From: Mesorhizobium sp. B2-7-1
GTDB taxonomy: Bacteria > Pseudomonadota > Alphaproteobacteria > Rhizobiales > Rhizobiaceae
Direction: 5' to 3'
Length of the DNA: 64,000 nucleotides
Assembly (NCBI RefSeq): GCF_006440735.1
Contig: NZ_VFUA01000002.1
Coordinates: 1 to 64,000, forward strand
This document shows, piece by piece, positions 52,694 to 61,133 of the stretch (its first letter is position 1; every line of letters begins with the position of its first letter). The position numbers and the translations under genes were made by a program. The notes beneath the pieces are model-generated. The model worked only from the letters and a program-made list of their open reading frames with translations, made no database searches and was not told where the DNA came from.

Positions 52694-52713
52694 TAGAATG
52701 TGAACGCAATCTA
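52694..52713. promoter_or_regulatory. Operator O5 upstream of the efflux adaptor gene
   Basis: TAGAAT-N8-AATCTA, one base from the perfect sites, lies 21 bases before the adaptor start. GAACGCAATCTAT at its right side is identical to the O2 region. It suggests TetR control of the pump. Confidence 0.65.
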
Positions 52714-52734
52714 TTTCGACATGAGGCGACGGGC

Positions 52735-53865
52735 ATGAAAAAGAGAGCCGCTATTATGCTGGGCGCGATCCTGATCGCGGGGGCAGGTGCGATTGCGCTG
52801 TCTGGAGCGACGGCATTCGCCACATTTGCCAATCGCGCGAAGGGCGCTTCCGTCGCCGCCGACCCGAGACAGGAACCCCCGATCGTCAGACTGGTGACGG
52901 GAGAGCAAGTCACCGGCTCTGCGCGCAGCTTTACCGGCATCGTAGCGGCGAGAGTACAGAGCAACCTTGGTTTTCGCGTGCCCGGCAAGATTGTCGAGCG
53001 CCTCGTGGATGCTGGCGATCAAGTCAAGGCTGGTCAGCCGCTCATGCGAATTGATGAGACCGATCTGCAACTTGCGCTTACGGCAAAGCGTAACGCCGCC
53101 GCTGCGGCACACGCTGTCCTGATCCAGGCAGCAGCAGACGAGAAGCGCTATGCGGCTTTGGTGAAAGACGGATTGGCTGCAACTCCGCAGCGGTACGAAC
53201 TGGCAAAGGCCGCGCTGGATACCGCTACGGCCCAGTTCGCCGCCGCCGAAGCGGATGCGAAGGTCGCGGAGAATGAGGCGGCCTACGCGGTCCTGGTGGC
53301 GGACGCCGATGGAACGGTGGTCGATACACTCGGCGAGCCGGGTCAGGTCGTCTCCGCCGGCCAGACAGTGGTCCGGATCGCCCAGGCCGGCCCCCGGGAA
53401 GCGGTTGTCGCGCTTCCCGAAACGATACGGCCGGCGATCGGCTCAGCAGCCGAGGCCAGCGTGTATGGTGGTGATGAGCACCTTCATACGGCACATCTGC
53501 GACAATTATCCAACTCCGCCGATGCCCAGACCCGCACCTATGAGGCGCGCTATGTGCTCGATGGCGAGGCAGCGGCGGCACCGCTTGGCGCGACGGTGAC
53601 CATTCGGGTCGCAAGCCAGGCCAGTCAGCCGGAGGTCCAGGTGCCGCTGGGAGCCGTGCTCGACGACGGCAAGAAGACCGGCGTCTGGGTCTTGGACAAG
53701 GGCACGTCGACCGTACATTTTCAACCCGTCCAGCTTGTTCGTGTAGCCAGCGAAACCGCGGTGATCTCTGGACTAAGCTCCAGCGTTCCCATCGTGTCGC
53801 TCGGCGCTCATCTCCTGCAGGAGGGTGCTCGCGTCAGGACTGCCTCCGAAAGCGGGAGCAACTGA
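52735..53865 (+). CDS. RND efflux periplasmic adaptor (membrane fusion protein)
   Basis: A 376-residue HlyD/AcrA-type adaptor. Residues 5-27 form a membrane anchor or signal, the biotinyl-lipoyl halves are at about 73-100 (FRVPGKIVERLVDAGDQVKAGQPLM) and 185-220, the alpha-hairpin is between (ALTAKRNAAAAAHAVL), and the beta-barrel and MP domain follow. The family bridges the RND pump to an outer-membrane channel. No outer-membrane channel gene is in the window. It ends two bases before the pump gene, so the two are one operon. Confidence 0.9.
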   Translation: MKKRAAIMLGAILIAGAGAIALSGATAFATFANRAKGASVAADPRQEPPIVRLVTGEQVTGSARSFTGIVAARVQSNLGFRVPGKIVERLVDAGDQVKAGQPLMRIDETDLQLALTAKRNAAAAAHAVLIQAAADEKRYAALVKDGLAATPQRYELAKAALDTATAQFAAAEADAKVAENEAAYAVLVADADGTVVDTLGEPGQVVSAGQTVVRIAQAGPREAVVALPETIRPAIGSAAEASVYGGDEHLHTAHLRQLSNSADAQTRTYEARYVLDGEAAAAPLGATVTIRVASQASQPEVQVPLGAVLDDGKKTGVWVLDKGTSTVHFQPVQLVRVASETAVISGLSSSVPIVSLGAHLLQEGARVRTASESGSN

Positions 53866-53867
53866 GG

Positions 53868-56800
53868 ATGAACCTCAATCTTTCCGCGATCGCCGTTCGC
53901 GAACGCGCCGTCACCCTGTTCTTCATCCTCCTGCTGGTGGCCGCCGGCGCCTACGCCTTCCTTATGCTCGGCCGGGCGGAGGACCCCAACTTCACCATCA
54001 AGACCCTGACGGTCACGACGGCGTGGCCGGGCGCGACTGCGCGCGAGATGCAGGACCTCGTCGCCGAACCTTTAGAGAAGCGGCTTCAGGAGCTGACCTG
54101 GTACGACCGGGTGGAGACGACCACACGGCCGGGCTATGCGTATATGACGGTCACGCTGAAGGACAGCACACCGCCATCCGCCGTGCAGGAAGAATTCTAC
54201 CAGGCCCGCAAGAAACTCGGGGATGAGGCCCGCAACCTGCCGCCTGGCGTCTACGGCCCGTTCGTCAACGATGAATATTCCGACGTCAGCTTCGCCCTCT
54301 ACGCGCTCAAGGCCAAAGGCATGCCGATGCGAGAGCTGGCCAGGCAGGCCGAGGCGATCCGCCAGGACCTTCTGCACGTACCCGGCGTCAAGAAGATCAA
54401 CATTCTCGGTGAACGACCCGAACAGATTTTCGTCGAGTTCTCCTATGCCAAACTGGCGACGCTCGGCGTGTCGGCCCGGGATATCGTTGCCGCCTTGCAG
54501 CGGCAGAACACTGTCACGCCGGCGGGCTCGATCGACACCCAGGGGCCGCAGGTCTTCATAAGGGTCAATGGCGCGTATGACAGTGTCCAGGCGATCGCCG
54601 ACACGCCGATCGTTGCCGCGGGGCGGACGCTGAGGCTTTCCGACGTCGCCGAGGTCCGTCGCGGCTATGAAGATCCTCCAACCTATCTCATCCGGCGCCA
54701 GGGCGAGCCCACGATCATGCTCGCGGCGGTCATGCAGGAGGGCTGGGATGGTCGCGCGCTCGGCAAGGCGCTGGAGGACAGGACGGCGGTCATCGTACGG
54801 ACATTGCCGCTCGGGATGACGCTCGACAAGGTGTCCGACCAGGCCGTCAACATCACCTCGGCGGTCGACGAGTTCATGATGAAGTTCGCGATGGCGCTCG
54901 GCGTGGTGCTGCTGATCAGCCTGCTCAGCATGGGCTGGCGCGTCGGCATCGTCGTGGCGGCCGCCGTGCCCCTGACGCTCGCCGCCGTGTTCCTCATCAT
55001 GCTGGAAACCGGGCGGTTCTTCGACCGCATCACGCTCGGCGCCCTCATCCTGGCGCTTGGTCTTCTCGTCGACGACGCCATCATCGCCATCGAGGTGATG
55101 GTGGTGAAGATGGAAGAGGGCATGGACCGCATCACGGCGGCGGCCTACGCGTGGAGCCACACCGCGGCGCCGATGCTGTCGGGAACGCTGGTGACGATCG
55201 CCGGCTTCCTGCCGGTGGGCTTCGCGCGCTCGACTGCCGGCGAATATGCCGGCAACATCTTCTGGGTCGTGGGTTTCGCCCTTATCGTATCCTGGATCGT
55301 CGCCGTGGTCTTCACGCCCTATCTCGGCGTCAAGATGCTGCCCGCGATCAAACCGATCGAAGGGGGGCATCACGCGATCTACGACACGCCGAACTATCGG
55401 CGCCTGCGGCGGCTCATCACCTTTGCCGTGCGCCACAAGTTCGTGACCTCAGGTATCGTCGGCATCGCCTTCGCGCTTTCCGTTGTCGGCATGGGCGCCG
55501 TCAAGCAGCAGTTCTTCCCGACATCCGACCGCCCTGAAGTTCTGGTGGAGGTTCGCCTGCCGGAAGGCACCAGCATCGAGACGACGACCGCCACGGTCGA
55601 GAAGCTCGAGCACTGGCTCGACGGCCAGCCTGAGGCCAAGATCGTCACGAGCTATGTCGGTCAGGGCGCCCCGCGCTTCTTCTTCGCGATGGCGCCTGAA
55701 CTGCCCGATCCCGCCTTTGCCAAGATCGTCGTTCTGACCCCGAACGCCGAGGCGCGCGAGGAATTGAAGCATCGGCTTCGGGAGGCAGTGGCACAGGGGC
55801 TCGCGCCGGAAGCCAATGTGCGCGTCACGCAGCTCGTGTTCGGCCCCTACACGCCGTTCCCGGTCGAGTTCCGGGTCATGGGGCCTGATCCGGCACAACT
55901 CTACAGCATCTCCGAGAAGGCGCTCGACGTCATGCGGCGTGTCCCGGACGTGCGGCAAGCCAACCGCGACTGGGGCAATCGCACGCCCGTGATTCGCTAC
56001 GTCCCGGATCAGGATCGGCTGAACCTCATCGGCCTCTCCCCGGCGGAGGTGGGCCAGCAGCTCCAGTTCCTCTTGACCGGCGTTCCTGTGACACAGGTCC
56101 GCGAGGACATCCGCAATGTTCCCATCGTGGCGCGCAGCGCCGGCGACGAACGGCTGGATCCGGCGCGCCTGGCGGATTTCTCGCTGATGAGCCGGGATGG
56201 CCGGCAGATTCCGCTCGACCAGATCGGTCATTCCGAGATCCGTCTGGAAGAACCGATCCTGAAGCGCCGTGACCGCACGCCGGTCATCACGATCCGCTCC
56301 GACATCAACGAAGCGACCCAGCCTCCGGAGGTCTCAAAGCAGATCAGGAAAGCCCTTCAGCCACTGATCGCATCCCTTCCGGCCGGCTATAGCATCGAAA
56401 TGGGCGGATCGATCGAGGAGGCCGAGAAGGCCAACACCGCGTTGGGCAAGATCTTCCCGGCCATGATCGCCGCCATGCTGATCGTCATCATGCTGCAGGT
56501 GCGATCCTTCTCGACGATGTTCATGGTCGTGCTGACGGCACCGCTTGGCCTCGTCGGCGTCGTGCCGATGCTGCTCACCTTCCATCAGCCCTTCGGCTTC
56601 AACGCCATCCTGGGCCTGATAGGATTGGCCGGCATCCTGATGCGCAACACGCTGATCCTGACCGAACAGATCAAGGAAAACCGAGCCGCCGGCCTGGACG
56701 ACTATCACGCCGTCATCGAGGCCACGGTGCAGCGCGCCCGGCCCGTGATCCTAACCGCGCTTGCTGCGGTGCTGGCCTTCATACCCCTCACGCACTCCGT

Positions 56801-56984
56801 CTTCTGGGGATCGATGGCCTATACGCTGATCGGCGGCACGGCGGTCGGCACGGTGCTGATCCTGCTCTTCCTTCCCGCGCTCTATACCGCATGGTTCAGG
56901 ATCAAACCGACAGCGGTGGAGACTCATGAAGCTCCGATGCAGGATCCGGAACCAGAACTGCGGCTGGCAATGGCTGCAGAATAG
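53868..56984 (+). CDS. RND-family efflux pump, inner-membrane transporter
   Basis: A 1038-residue RND transporter, the standard length for HAE1-type pumps. The proton-relay aspartates are D402 and D403 in GLLVDDAIIAIE (AcrB D407/D408 positions), and the two periplasmic porter domains (about 40-330 and 560-860) and twelve helices are present. It extrudes drugs, dyes or toxic metabolites by proton antiport. It follows the adaptor gene by two bases. A TetR gene follows, which is a common local repressor for such pumps; the upstream TetR operators are the alternative. Confidence 0.92.
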   Translation: MNLNLSAIAVRERAVTLFFILLLVAAGAYAFLMLGRAEDPNFTIKTLTVTTAWPGATAREMQDLVAEPLEKRLQELTWYDRVETTTRPGYAYMTVTLKDSTPPSAVQEEFYQARKKLGDEARNLPPGVYGPFVNDEYSDVSFALYALKAKGMPMRELARQAEAIRQDLLHVPGVKKINILGERPEQIFVEFSYAKLATLGVSARDIVAALQRQNTVTPAGSIDTQGPQVFIRVNGAYDSVQAIADTPIVAAGRTLRLSDVAEVRRGYEDPPTYLIRRQGEPTIMLAAVMQEGWDGRALGKALEDRTAVIVRTLPLGMTLDKVSDQAVNITSAVDEFMMKFAMALGVVLLISLLSMGWRVGIVVAAAVPLTLAAVFLIMLETGRFFDRITLGALILALGLLVDDAIIAIEVMVVKMEEGMDRITAAAYAWSHTAAPMLSGTLVTIAGFLPVGFARSTAGEYAGNIFWVVGFALIVSWIVAVVFTPYLGVKMLPAIKPIEGGHHAIYDTPNYRRLRRLITFAVRHKFVTSGIVGIAFALSVVGMGAVKQQFFPTSDRPEVLVEVRLPEGTSIETTTATVEKLEHWLDGQPEAKIVTSYVGQGAPRFFFAMAPELPDPAFAKIVVLTPNAEAREELKHRLREAVAQGLAPEANVRVTQLVFGPYTPFPVEFRVMGPDPAQLYSISEKALDVMRRVPDVRQANRDWGNRTPVIRYVPDQDRLNLIGLSPAEVGQQLQFLLTGVPVTQVREDIRNVPIVARSAGDERLDPARLADFSLMSRDGRQIPLDQIGHSEIRLEEPILKRRDRTPVITIRSDINEATQPPEVSKQIRKALQPLIASLPAGYSIEMGGSIEEAEKANTALGKIFPAMIAAMLIVIMLQVRSFSTMFMVVLTAPLGLVGVVPMLLTFHQPFGFNAILGLIGLAGILMRNTLILTEQIKENRAAGLDDYHAVIEATVQRARPVILTALAAVLAFIPLTHSVFWGSMAYTLIGGTAVGTVLILLFLPALYTAWFRIKPTAVETHEAPMQDPEPELRLAMAAE

Positions 56985-57021
56985 GACCCGGTTGCCGGAG
57001 AAGACCGGGCCAAGTTTCTCG

Positions 57022-57044
57022 CCCGCAGGAACCTGCCCTGCGGG
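57022..57044 (+). terminator. Weak hairpin after the RND gene
   Basis: CCCGCAGG and CCTGCGGG form a perfect 8-base stem with a 7-base loop 37 bases after the pump stop and 76 bases before the TetR start. No T-run follows, so termination is uncertain. Confidence 0.35.
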
Positions 57045-57120
57045 GGCGCGATCGTACCCGTTCACGGATGACCGACCGCACGAGCTTGGCATGTCTGATC
57101 GATCACTTCCGGAGACGTCG

Positions 57121-57735
57121 ATGAACCAGCCGATCGAAATGCGAACTGATCTCGACGGGGTGCGCGCGCGCATTTTGGAAGTGGCGGAGGAGCACTTTCG
57201 CCGCATTGGCTATCATAAGACCACGATGGCCGACATCGCCACCGACCTGGGCATGAGCCGGGCAAATGTCTACCGTTTCTTTCCCTCTAGGGATGCAATC
57301 AATGGGTTCATCTGCAAGCGGATCCTAACCGAGGCTGCCGACATCGCCTTTGTGATCGCAGGCGCGAACGACACGGCCTCGGAGAAACTCGGTCGGCTTT
57401 TGATCGCTGTCCACCAGCATCGCAAGGCGACGCTGATCGAGCAGAAGCACATGCACGACATGATTGTCGCGGTCATGCAGGAGAACTGGGCGATCGTCAA
57501 AGCTCATATCGAGTGGATGGTGACGGTTTTCGAGGCGATCATTCGCGAGGGCGTCGAGGCGGGCGAATTCAAGGTCGGCGACCCGGCAGAGGCGGCGCGT
57601 GCCGTCAAGACCGCCTTCATGCCGTTCTTCCATCCGCTTCTGATCGAGCACTGCGTCCAACACGGCGAAGACACCGAGGCGAGCCTGCGCGAGCAGATCC
57701 GCTTTATCGTGAAAGCGCTTGCCAAGTCGGACTAA
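57121..57735 (+). CDS. TetR/AcrR-family regulator
   Basis: A 204-residue TetR protein. Residues about 15-65 form the HTH (HFRRIGYHKTTMADIATDLGMSRANVYRFF in part), and the C-terminal domain is helical. CGGAG lies seven bases before ATG 57121; an in-frame start at 57091 is less good. It lies downstream of the pump gene on the same strand, with a 136-base gap. It may act on the pump, but no palindrome resembling a TetR site is seen right next to it. Confidence 0.86.
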   Translation: MNQPIEMRTDLDGVRARILEVAEEHFRRIGYHKTTMADIATDLGMSRANVYRFFPSRDAINGFICKRILTEAADIAFVIAGANDTASEKLGRLLIAVHQHRKATLIEQKHMHDMIVAVMQENWAIVKAHIEWMVTVFEAIIREGVEAGEFKVGDPAEAARAVKTAFMPFFHPLLIEHCVQHGEDTEASLREQIRFIVKALAKSD

Positions 57736-57836
57736 TGCATGTCGCCCAGAAGTGTGCGCGGTTCTGGGACAACGACATGCATCAAAACAAAGACTTAAAG
57801 CGCGTCGCCTGAATCCGGTTCAGCGCGACGCGCTTT
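57735..57836. repeat. Composite palindromic intergenic element
   Basis: Two hairpins lie in series after the TetR gene. The first (57735-57782) has 10-base arms ATGCATGTCG/CGACATGCAT and an inner CCCAGAA/TTCTGGG stem. The second (57797-57836) has 17-base arms with one bulge, including AAAGCGCGTCGC and the matching right arm. The first arm overlaps the TetR stop by one base. The pattern resembles dispersed repeats of rhizobial genomes. Confidence 0.65.
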
Positions 57837-58260
57837 CAGTGGCGTGCCAAAACAAACGGCATGCAATGTGCGGCAACCAGGCCGATGCGGCCGTGCGTCA
57901 TATCCGTCAGTCGCTGAGACATTCGCGAAGCCGACTACTGATATCGGGAGCCGGCGGCGTCTACGACGTTCGTCGGCACCATTTCAATGGTTTATAATGA
58001 TTTTGGTAGCGGGAGAGCGCTACCGCCTTTCCCCCCACTCACTAGCTCGGCGGTTCCTGCTCCGTTGCCTTGGATAGGGATTCACTTGGAGAAGGTTCTG
58101 CCCTTTGCCGGAACTTCGATCCTCGTTGCCGCAGGAAGTTCATCGAGGCGCGGCACAGCGCCCAGAGCCCGCTGGGTAATAGCGAGAGTTATCAAGACAT
58201 TGGTCGGCCGGCCGTTGGGTGGGCCGCGAGCTTTCGGCTTCAATGCATGATGACATAGTG
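57837..58260. other. Long gap before the ANTAR leader
   Basis: About 424 bases without a gene I can support. Short open frames exist, but none has a ribosome site, family motif or useful length. The stretch contains copy B of the intergenic element (58004-58067). It could hold a decayed gene. Confidence 0.4.
58004..58067. repeat. Dispersed intergenic element, copy B
   Basis: A 64-base element with TGGTAGCGGGAGA at the left end and TTCCTGCTCCGTTG at the right. The left end contains the stem GTAGCG/CGCTAC. It matches copy A at both ends and differs inside. Confidence 0.55.
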
Positions 58261-58261
58261 T

Positions 58262-58290
58262 TTGACACTAAACCACCTTGCCTGTAGCGT
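58262..58290 (+). promoter_or_regulatory. Promoter of the CodB-like permease leader
   Basis: TTGACA (58262-58267), a 17-base spacer and TAGCGT (58285-58290) form a promoter. It places the start of a leader of about 315 bases ahead of the permease gene, just before the ANTAR-like hairpins. Confidence 0.6.
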
Positions 58291-58298
58291 CTAATTCG

Positions 58299-58395
58299 CC
58301 TGTTAAGCAGGTAGGTGGCAACGAGGCCACCATATAGATATCAAGGCAAAAGGGCCTCCCTTTGACTCCGCTTCAGGAGCCATTGGGAGGCCTTT
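58299..58395 (+). promoter_or_regulatory. ANTAR-type antitermination leader 1
   Basis: A first small hairpin CCTG-TTAAG-CAGG (58299-58311) is followed by a second, GGTGGC-AACGAG-GCCACC (58314-58331), whose six-base loop has A at position 1 and G at 4, the ANTAR target feature. Eighteen bases later an intrinsic terminator begins. The first loop has five bases and lacks the pattern, so the site is partly canonical. Binding of the AmiR-like protein would prevent the terminator. Confidence 0.65.
58349..58395 (+). terminator. Attenuator terminator in leader 1
   Basis: AAAGGGCCTCCC (58349-58360) pairs with GGGAGGCCTTT (58385-58395) with one bulged G, followed by TTTGTCGTTT. It lies directly after the ANTAR-type hairpins and about 215 bases before the permease start. 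Confidence 0.75.
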
Positions 58396-58610
58396 GTCGT
58401 TTGTGCGATACCGACCGAGAAGCCAAGGGGAACAGGCGCCGGTTGGCCGGGAAAGCGGGGAGAGGCGCGGAAGAAGGCATCAGCCCACTGCGATCCATAT
58501 CCAACCAATTCACGGCCAAAGGCACTCACCCGAGGAAACGCGGGGACGGACAAGGGCGTCTCATCGCGACGACGGGCCTCCACGCAACGCGATTGACCCA
58601 GGAGGGTGCA

Positions 58611-59924
58611 ATGACGAAAACCTCGGACATCGACAAGCTCGATGAAGTCGACCACGTCCTCGGCGAAGAATACGAGCACGAACCCGTTCCCGCTTCGGCC
58701 AGACGAAGCACTTTCTCTGTGACGACCGTCTGGATCGGTTTCCCGATGATCATCACCGGTGCCATGACCGGATCCATCCTCGTGCTCGGCATGGGCTTCC
58801 GCAATGCCCTCTGGGCCATGGTGATCGGCAACCTCATCATGTTCGCCTATGTCGGCGCTCTCGGCGTGCTGGGAACACGGCGCGGCATGAACTTCGCTCT
58901 TCTCGCCTCCATCGTCTTCGGCAAGAAGGGCTACGTCTTCGCTTCCGGCCTGCTGTCGACGCTGCTGCTCGGATGGTATGCCGTTCAAACCGGCATCACC
59001 GGCGCCCTCATCAACTCGACCTATGGGCTGAACTATATCGCCATGACCACAGTTGCCGGTCTGCTTTACATCGGCATCACCTTTATCGGCGTGCGGGGCC
59101 TGCATCTCATCGGCCTGGTGTCGGTGCCGCTGTTTGTAATCCTTGGCGGCTGGGTCGCGCTCGATTCCGCTGCCACCTCCGGATGGAATGCGGTCTTCGA
59201 CTATCCCGGCAACAACGGCGCGGCGACCATGACGATGGGCGTTGGCCTCACCGTGGTGATCGCGCTGTTCATCGACGCCGGCACCGTCTCCGCCGACTTC
59301 AACCGTTGGGCTAAGGATTCACGCAGCTCCATCATCGCGACCTTCTCGGCGTTTCCGTTCGCCAACATTCTGGCGATGCTGATCGGCGGCGTGATGACCG
59401 CGGCGCTGGCCGTGCCGAACGCCAACCCGTTCGGCGCCGACAACATGTTCGGCTATATCAACGGCAGGCAGATCGGCTGGCTCAGCGTGCTCGCCTTCTT
59501 GTTCCTCTACTGCAATCTCGGCTCGGTTTGCGCGCACTGCCTCTACAATTCGGCAACCGGCTGGTCGCGCATACTGCATACGCGCATGCGCGTCATGGCG
59601 GTGGTGCTCGGCATAATCGGCATCGTTATTGCCGCCGGCAATGTCTGGGCTTTCTTCATCGAATGGCTGTCGCTGCTCGGCGTGCTGGTGCCGCCCATCG
59701 GCGCCATCGTTCTGGTCGACCAGTATCTCTATCGCAAGAACGCGGAGATCAGCGAAGACTGGCGGCCAACGGCCTTCATCGCCTGGGCCATCGGATCGGC
59801 GGTCGCGCTGATTGTCGAGTTCTATGCACCGCATTTCTCGACGGCCATCAGCGCCATGCTGGCCGGCGGCATCGCCTATGCCGTCATTGGCCGGCAGCCG
59901 CAAACAGCACGAGCCACGGCCTGA
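58611..59924 (+). CDS. NCS1-family permease, CodB-like
   Basis: A 437-residue secondary transporter of the nucleobase:cation symporter-1 family, near the usual CodB length. About twelve hydrophobic helices are present; the loop DAGTVSADFNRWAKDSR (residues about 221-237) matches the CodB SAGTLTADFVRFGRNAK. AGGAGG lies six bases before ATG 58611, and the frame is open to 58362 without a ribosome site. It is the first gene of the cluster and would import a nitrogen-rich heterocycle or amide. Which one is not visible. Confidence 0.87.
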   Translation: MTKTSDIDKLDEVDHVLGEEYEHEPVPASARRSTFSVTTVWIGFPMIITGAMTGSILVLGMGFRNALWAMVIGNLIMFAYVGALGVLGTRRGMNFALLASIVFGKKGYVFASGLLSTLLLGWYAVQTGITGALINSTYGLNYIAMTTVAGLLYIGITFIGVRGLHLIGLVSVPLFVILGGWVALDSAATSGWNAVFDYPGNNGAATMTMGVGLTVVIALFIDAGTVSADFNRWAKDSRSSIIATFSAFPFANILAMLIGGVMTAALAVPNANPFGADNMFGYINGRQIGWLSVLAFLFLYCNLGSVCAHCLYNSATGWSRILHTRMRVMAVVLGIIGIVIAAGNVWAFFIEWLSLLGVLVPPIGAIVLVDQYLYRKNAEISEDWRPTAFIAWAIGSAVALIVEFYAPHFSTAISAMLAGGIAYAVIGRQPQTARATA

Positions 59925-59935
59925 CATACGAACAG

Positions 59936-59961
59936 GACGGGGCCAGCTTGCTGGTCCCGTC
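59936..59961 (+). other. Intercistronic hairpin after the permease
   Basis: GACGGGGCCAG and CTGGTCCCGTC form an 11-base stem with one G-U pair and a CTTG loop. It is followed by TTCCC and no real T-run. It may partly terminate or stabilise the message. Confidence 0.5.
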
Positions 59962-59989
59962 TTCCCATTCAACCAAAGGATGAACCCAT

Positions 59990-61006
59990 ATGGCAGACTA
60001 TGAAATCTTCGATCTCGGCAGCTTCACGTTCCAGAGCGGCGTCACGTTGCGTGGCGCAAAACTCGCTTACAAGACCTTCGGCAGGCTCAATGCCAACAAG
60101 GACAACGTCATCGTCTATCCGACCTGGTATTCGGGCCAGCAACAGGACAATGAATGGCTGATCGGCAAAGGTATGGCGCTCGATCCCGACAAATATTTCA
60201 TCATCATCCCGAACATGTTCGGCAACGGGCTTTCGTCCTCGCCAAGCAACACGCCGGAACCGTATAACGGACCGCGCTTTCCCAAGATCACCATCTACGA
60301 CAATGTGCGCGCGCAGCACCGGCTGGTGACGGAGAAGTTCGGCATCGAGAAGATCAGGCTGGTGGTCGGCTGGTCCATGGGCGGCCTGCAGTCCTTTCAA
60401 TGGGGCGCGCTCTACCCTGACATGGTCGACCTCATCGCTCCGTTCTGCGCCTCGGCCAAATGTTCGCGGCATAATTTCGTCTTCCTCGAAGGCGTCAAGG
60501 CGGCGCTCACCGCCGATGGCACCTGGGCGGAAGGCTGGTACGAGAACCGCCCCACGCGCGGCCTGCGCGCTGCCGGACGCGTCTATGCCGGCTGGGGCTT
60601 TTCGCAGGCATTCTATCGCCAGGAATTGGACCTCAAAGACCTCGGCTATTCGAATTTGGAGGATTTCCTGGTGGCGTTCTGGGAAGGGCACTTCCTGGCC
60701 CGCGACGCCAACAATCTGCTCGCGATGCTGTGGACCTGGCAGAACGGCGATATCTCCGACAACGAAATCTACAAGGGCGATTTCAAGAAGGCGCTCGGGG
60801 CCATCAGGCCCAAAGCCTATGTCATGCCAAGCCGGACCGACCTCTATTTCCCGCCCGAGGACAGCGAGATCGAAGTCGCCAACATGCCCAATGCCAGCTT
60901 TGTGCCGATCGAGTCCGTCTGGGGGCACTTTGCCGGCGGCCCGGGCACGAGTCCGCAGGACATCAAGTTCCTCGATGGGAAATTGAAAGAATTGCTGGCC
61001 AACTGA
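59990..61006 (+). CDS. Alpha/beta hydrolase, MetX-like (homoserine acetyltransferase family)
   Basis: A 338-residue alpha/beta hydrolase. The nucleophile elbow GWSMGG (Ser near residue 129), an acid in RTDLYFPPED and a histidine in WGHFAGGPG form the triad. Homologues are MetX-like acyltransferases, but members in catabolic clusters are often simple hydrolases. The ATG is preceded by AAAGGATG at nine bases. It follows the CodB-like permease, and precedes an AmiC-like sensor. It is the only candidate hydrolase in the cluster and may cleave the imported amide or ring compound; inference. Confidence 0.85.
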   Translation: MADYEIFDLGSFTFQSGVTLRGAKLAYKTFGRLNANKDNVIVYPTWYSGQQQDNEWLIGKGMALDPDKYFIIIPNMFGNGLSSSPSNTPEPYNGPRFPKITIYDNVRAQHRLVTEKFGIEKIRLVVGWSMGGLQSFQWGALYPDMVDLIAPFCASAKCSRHNFVFLEGVKAALTADGTWAEGWYENRPTRGLRAAGRVYAGWGFSQAFYRQELDLKDLGYSNLEDFLVAFWEGHFLARDANNLLAMLWTWQNGDISDNEIYKGDFKKALGAIRPKAYVMPSRTDLYFPPEDSEIEVANMPNASFVPIESVWGHFAGGPGTSPQDIKFLDGKLKELLAN

Positions 61007-61007
61007 T

Positions 61008-61043
61008 CACGGTCACTGCTTGCAGTTGGCCACGGTCACTGCT
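61008..61043. repeat. 13-base direct repeat CACGGTCACTGCT
   Basis: CACGGTCACTGCT occurs at 61008-61020 and 61031-61043, and CCACGGTC recurs at about 61084. It lies between the hydrolase and AmiC genes. No function is evident. Confidence 0.4.
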
Positions 61044-61133
61044 CGGTTGACCTCCGCCGTGGCTGCACGCAGGATGAACGGTGGCCACGGTCCAACGACA
61101 AGAAATGCGGTCGGGGAACTTTGGGAGTGTATA

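Noticed and set aside
57987..58250. An 87-codon open frame between the repeats and the ANTAR leader
   Set aside because: It spans the repeat copy, has no ribosome site and no recognised motif.
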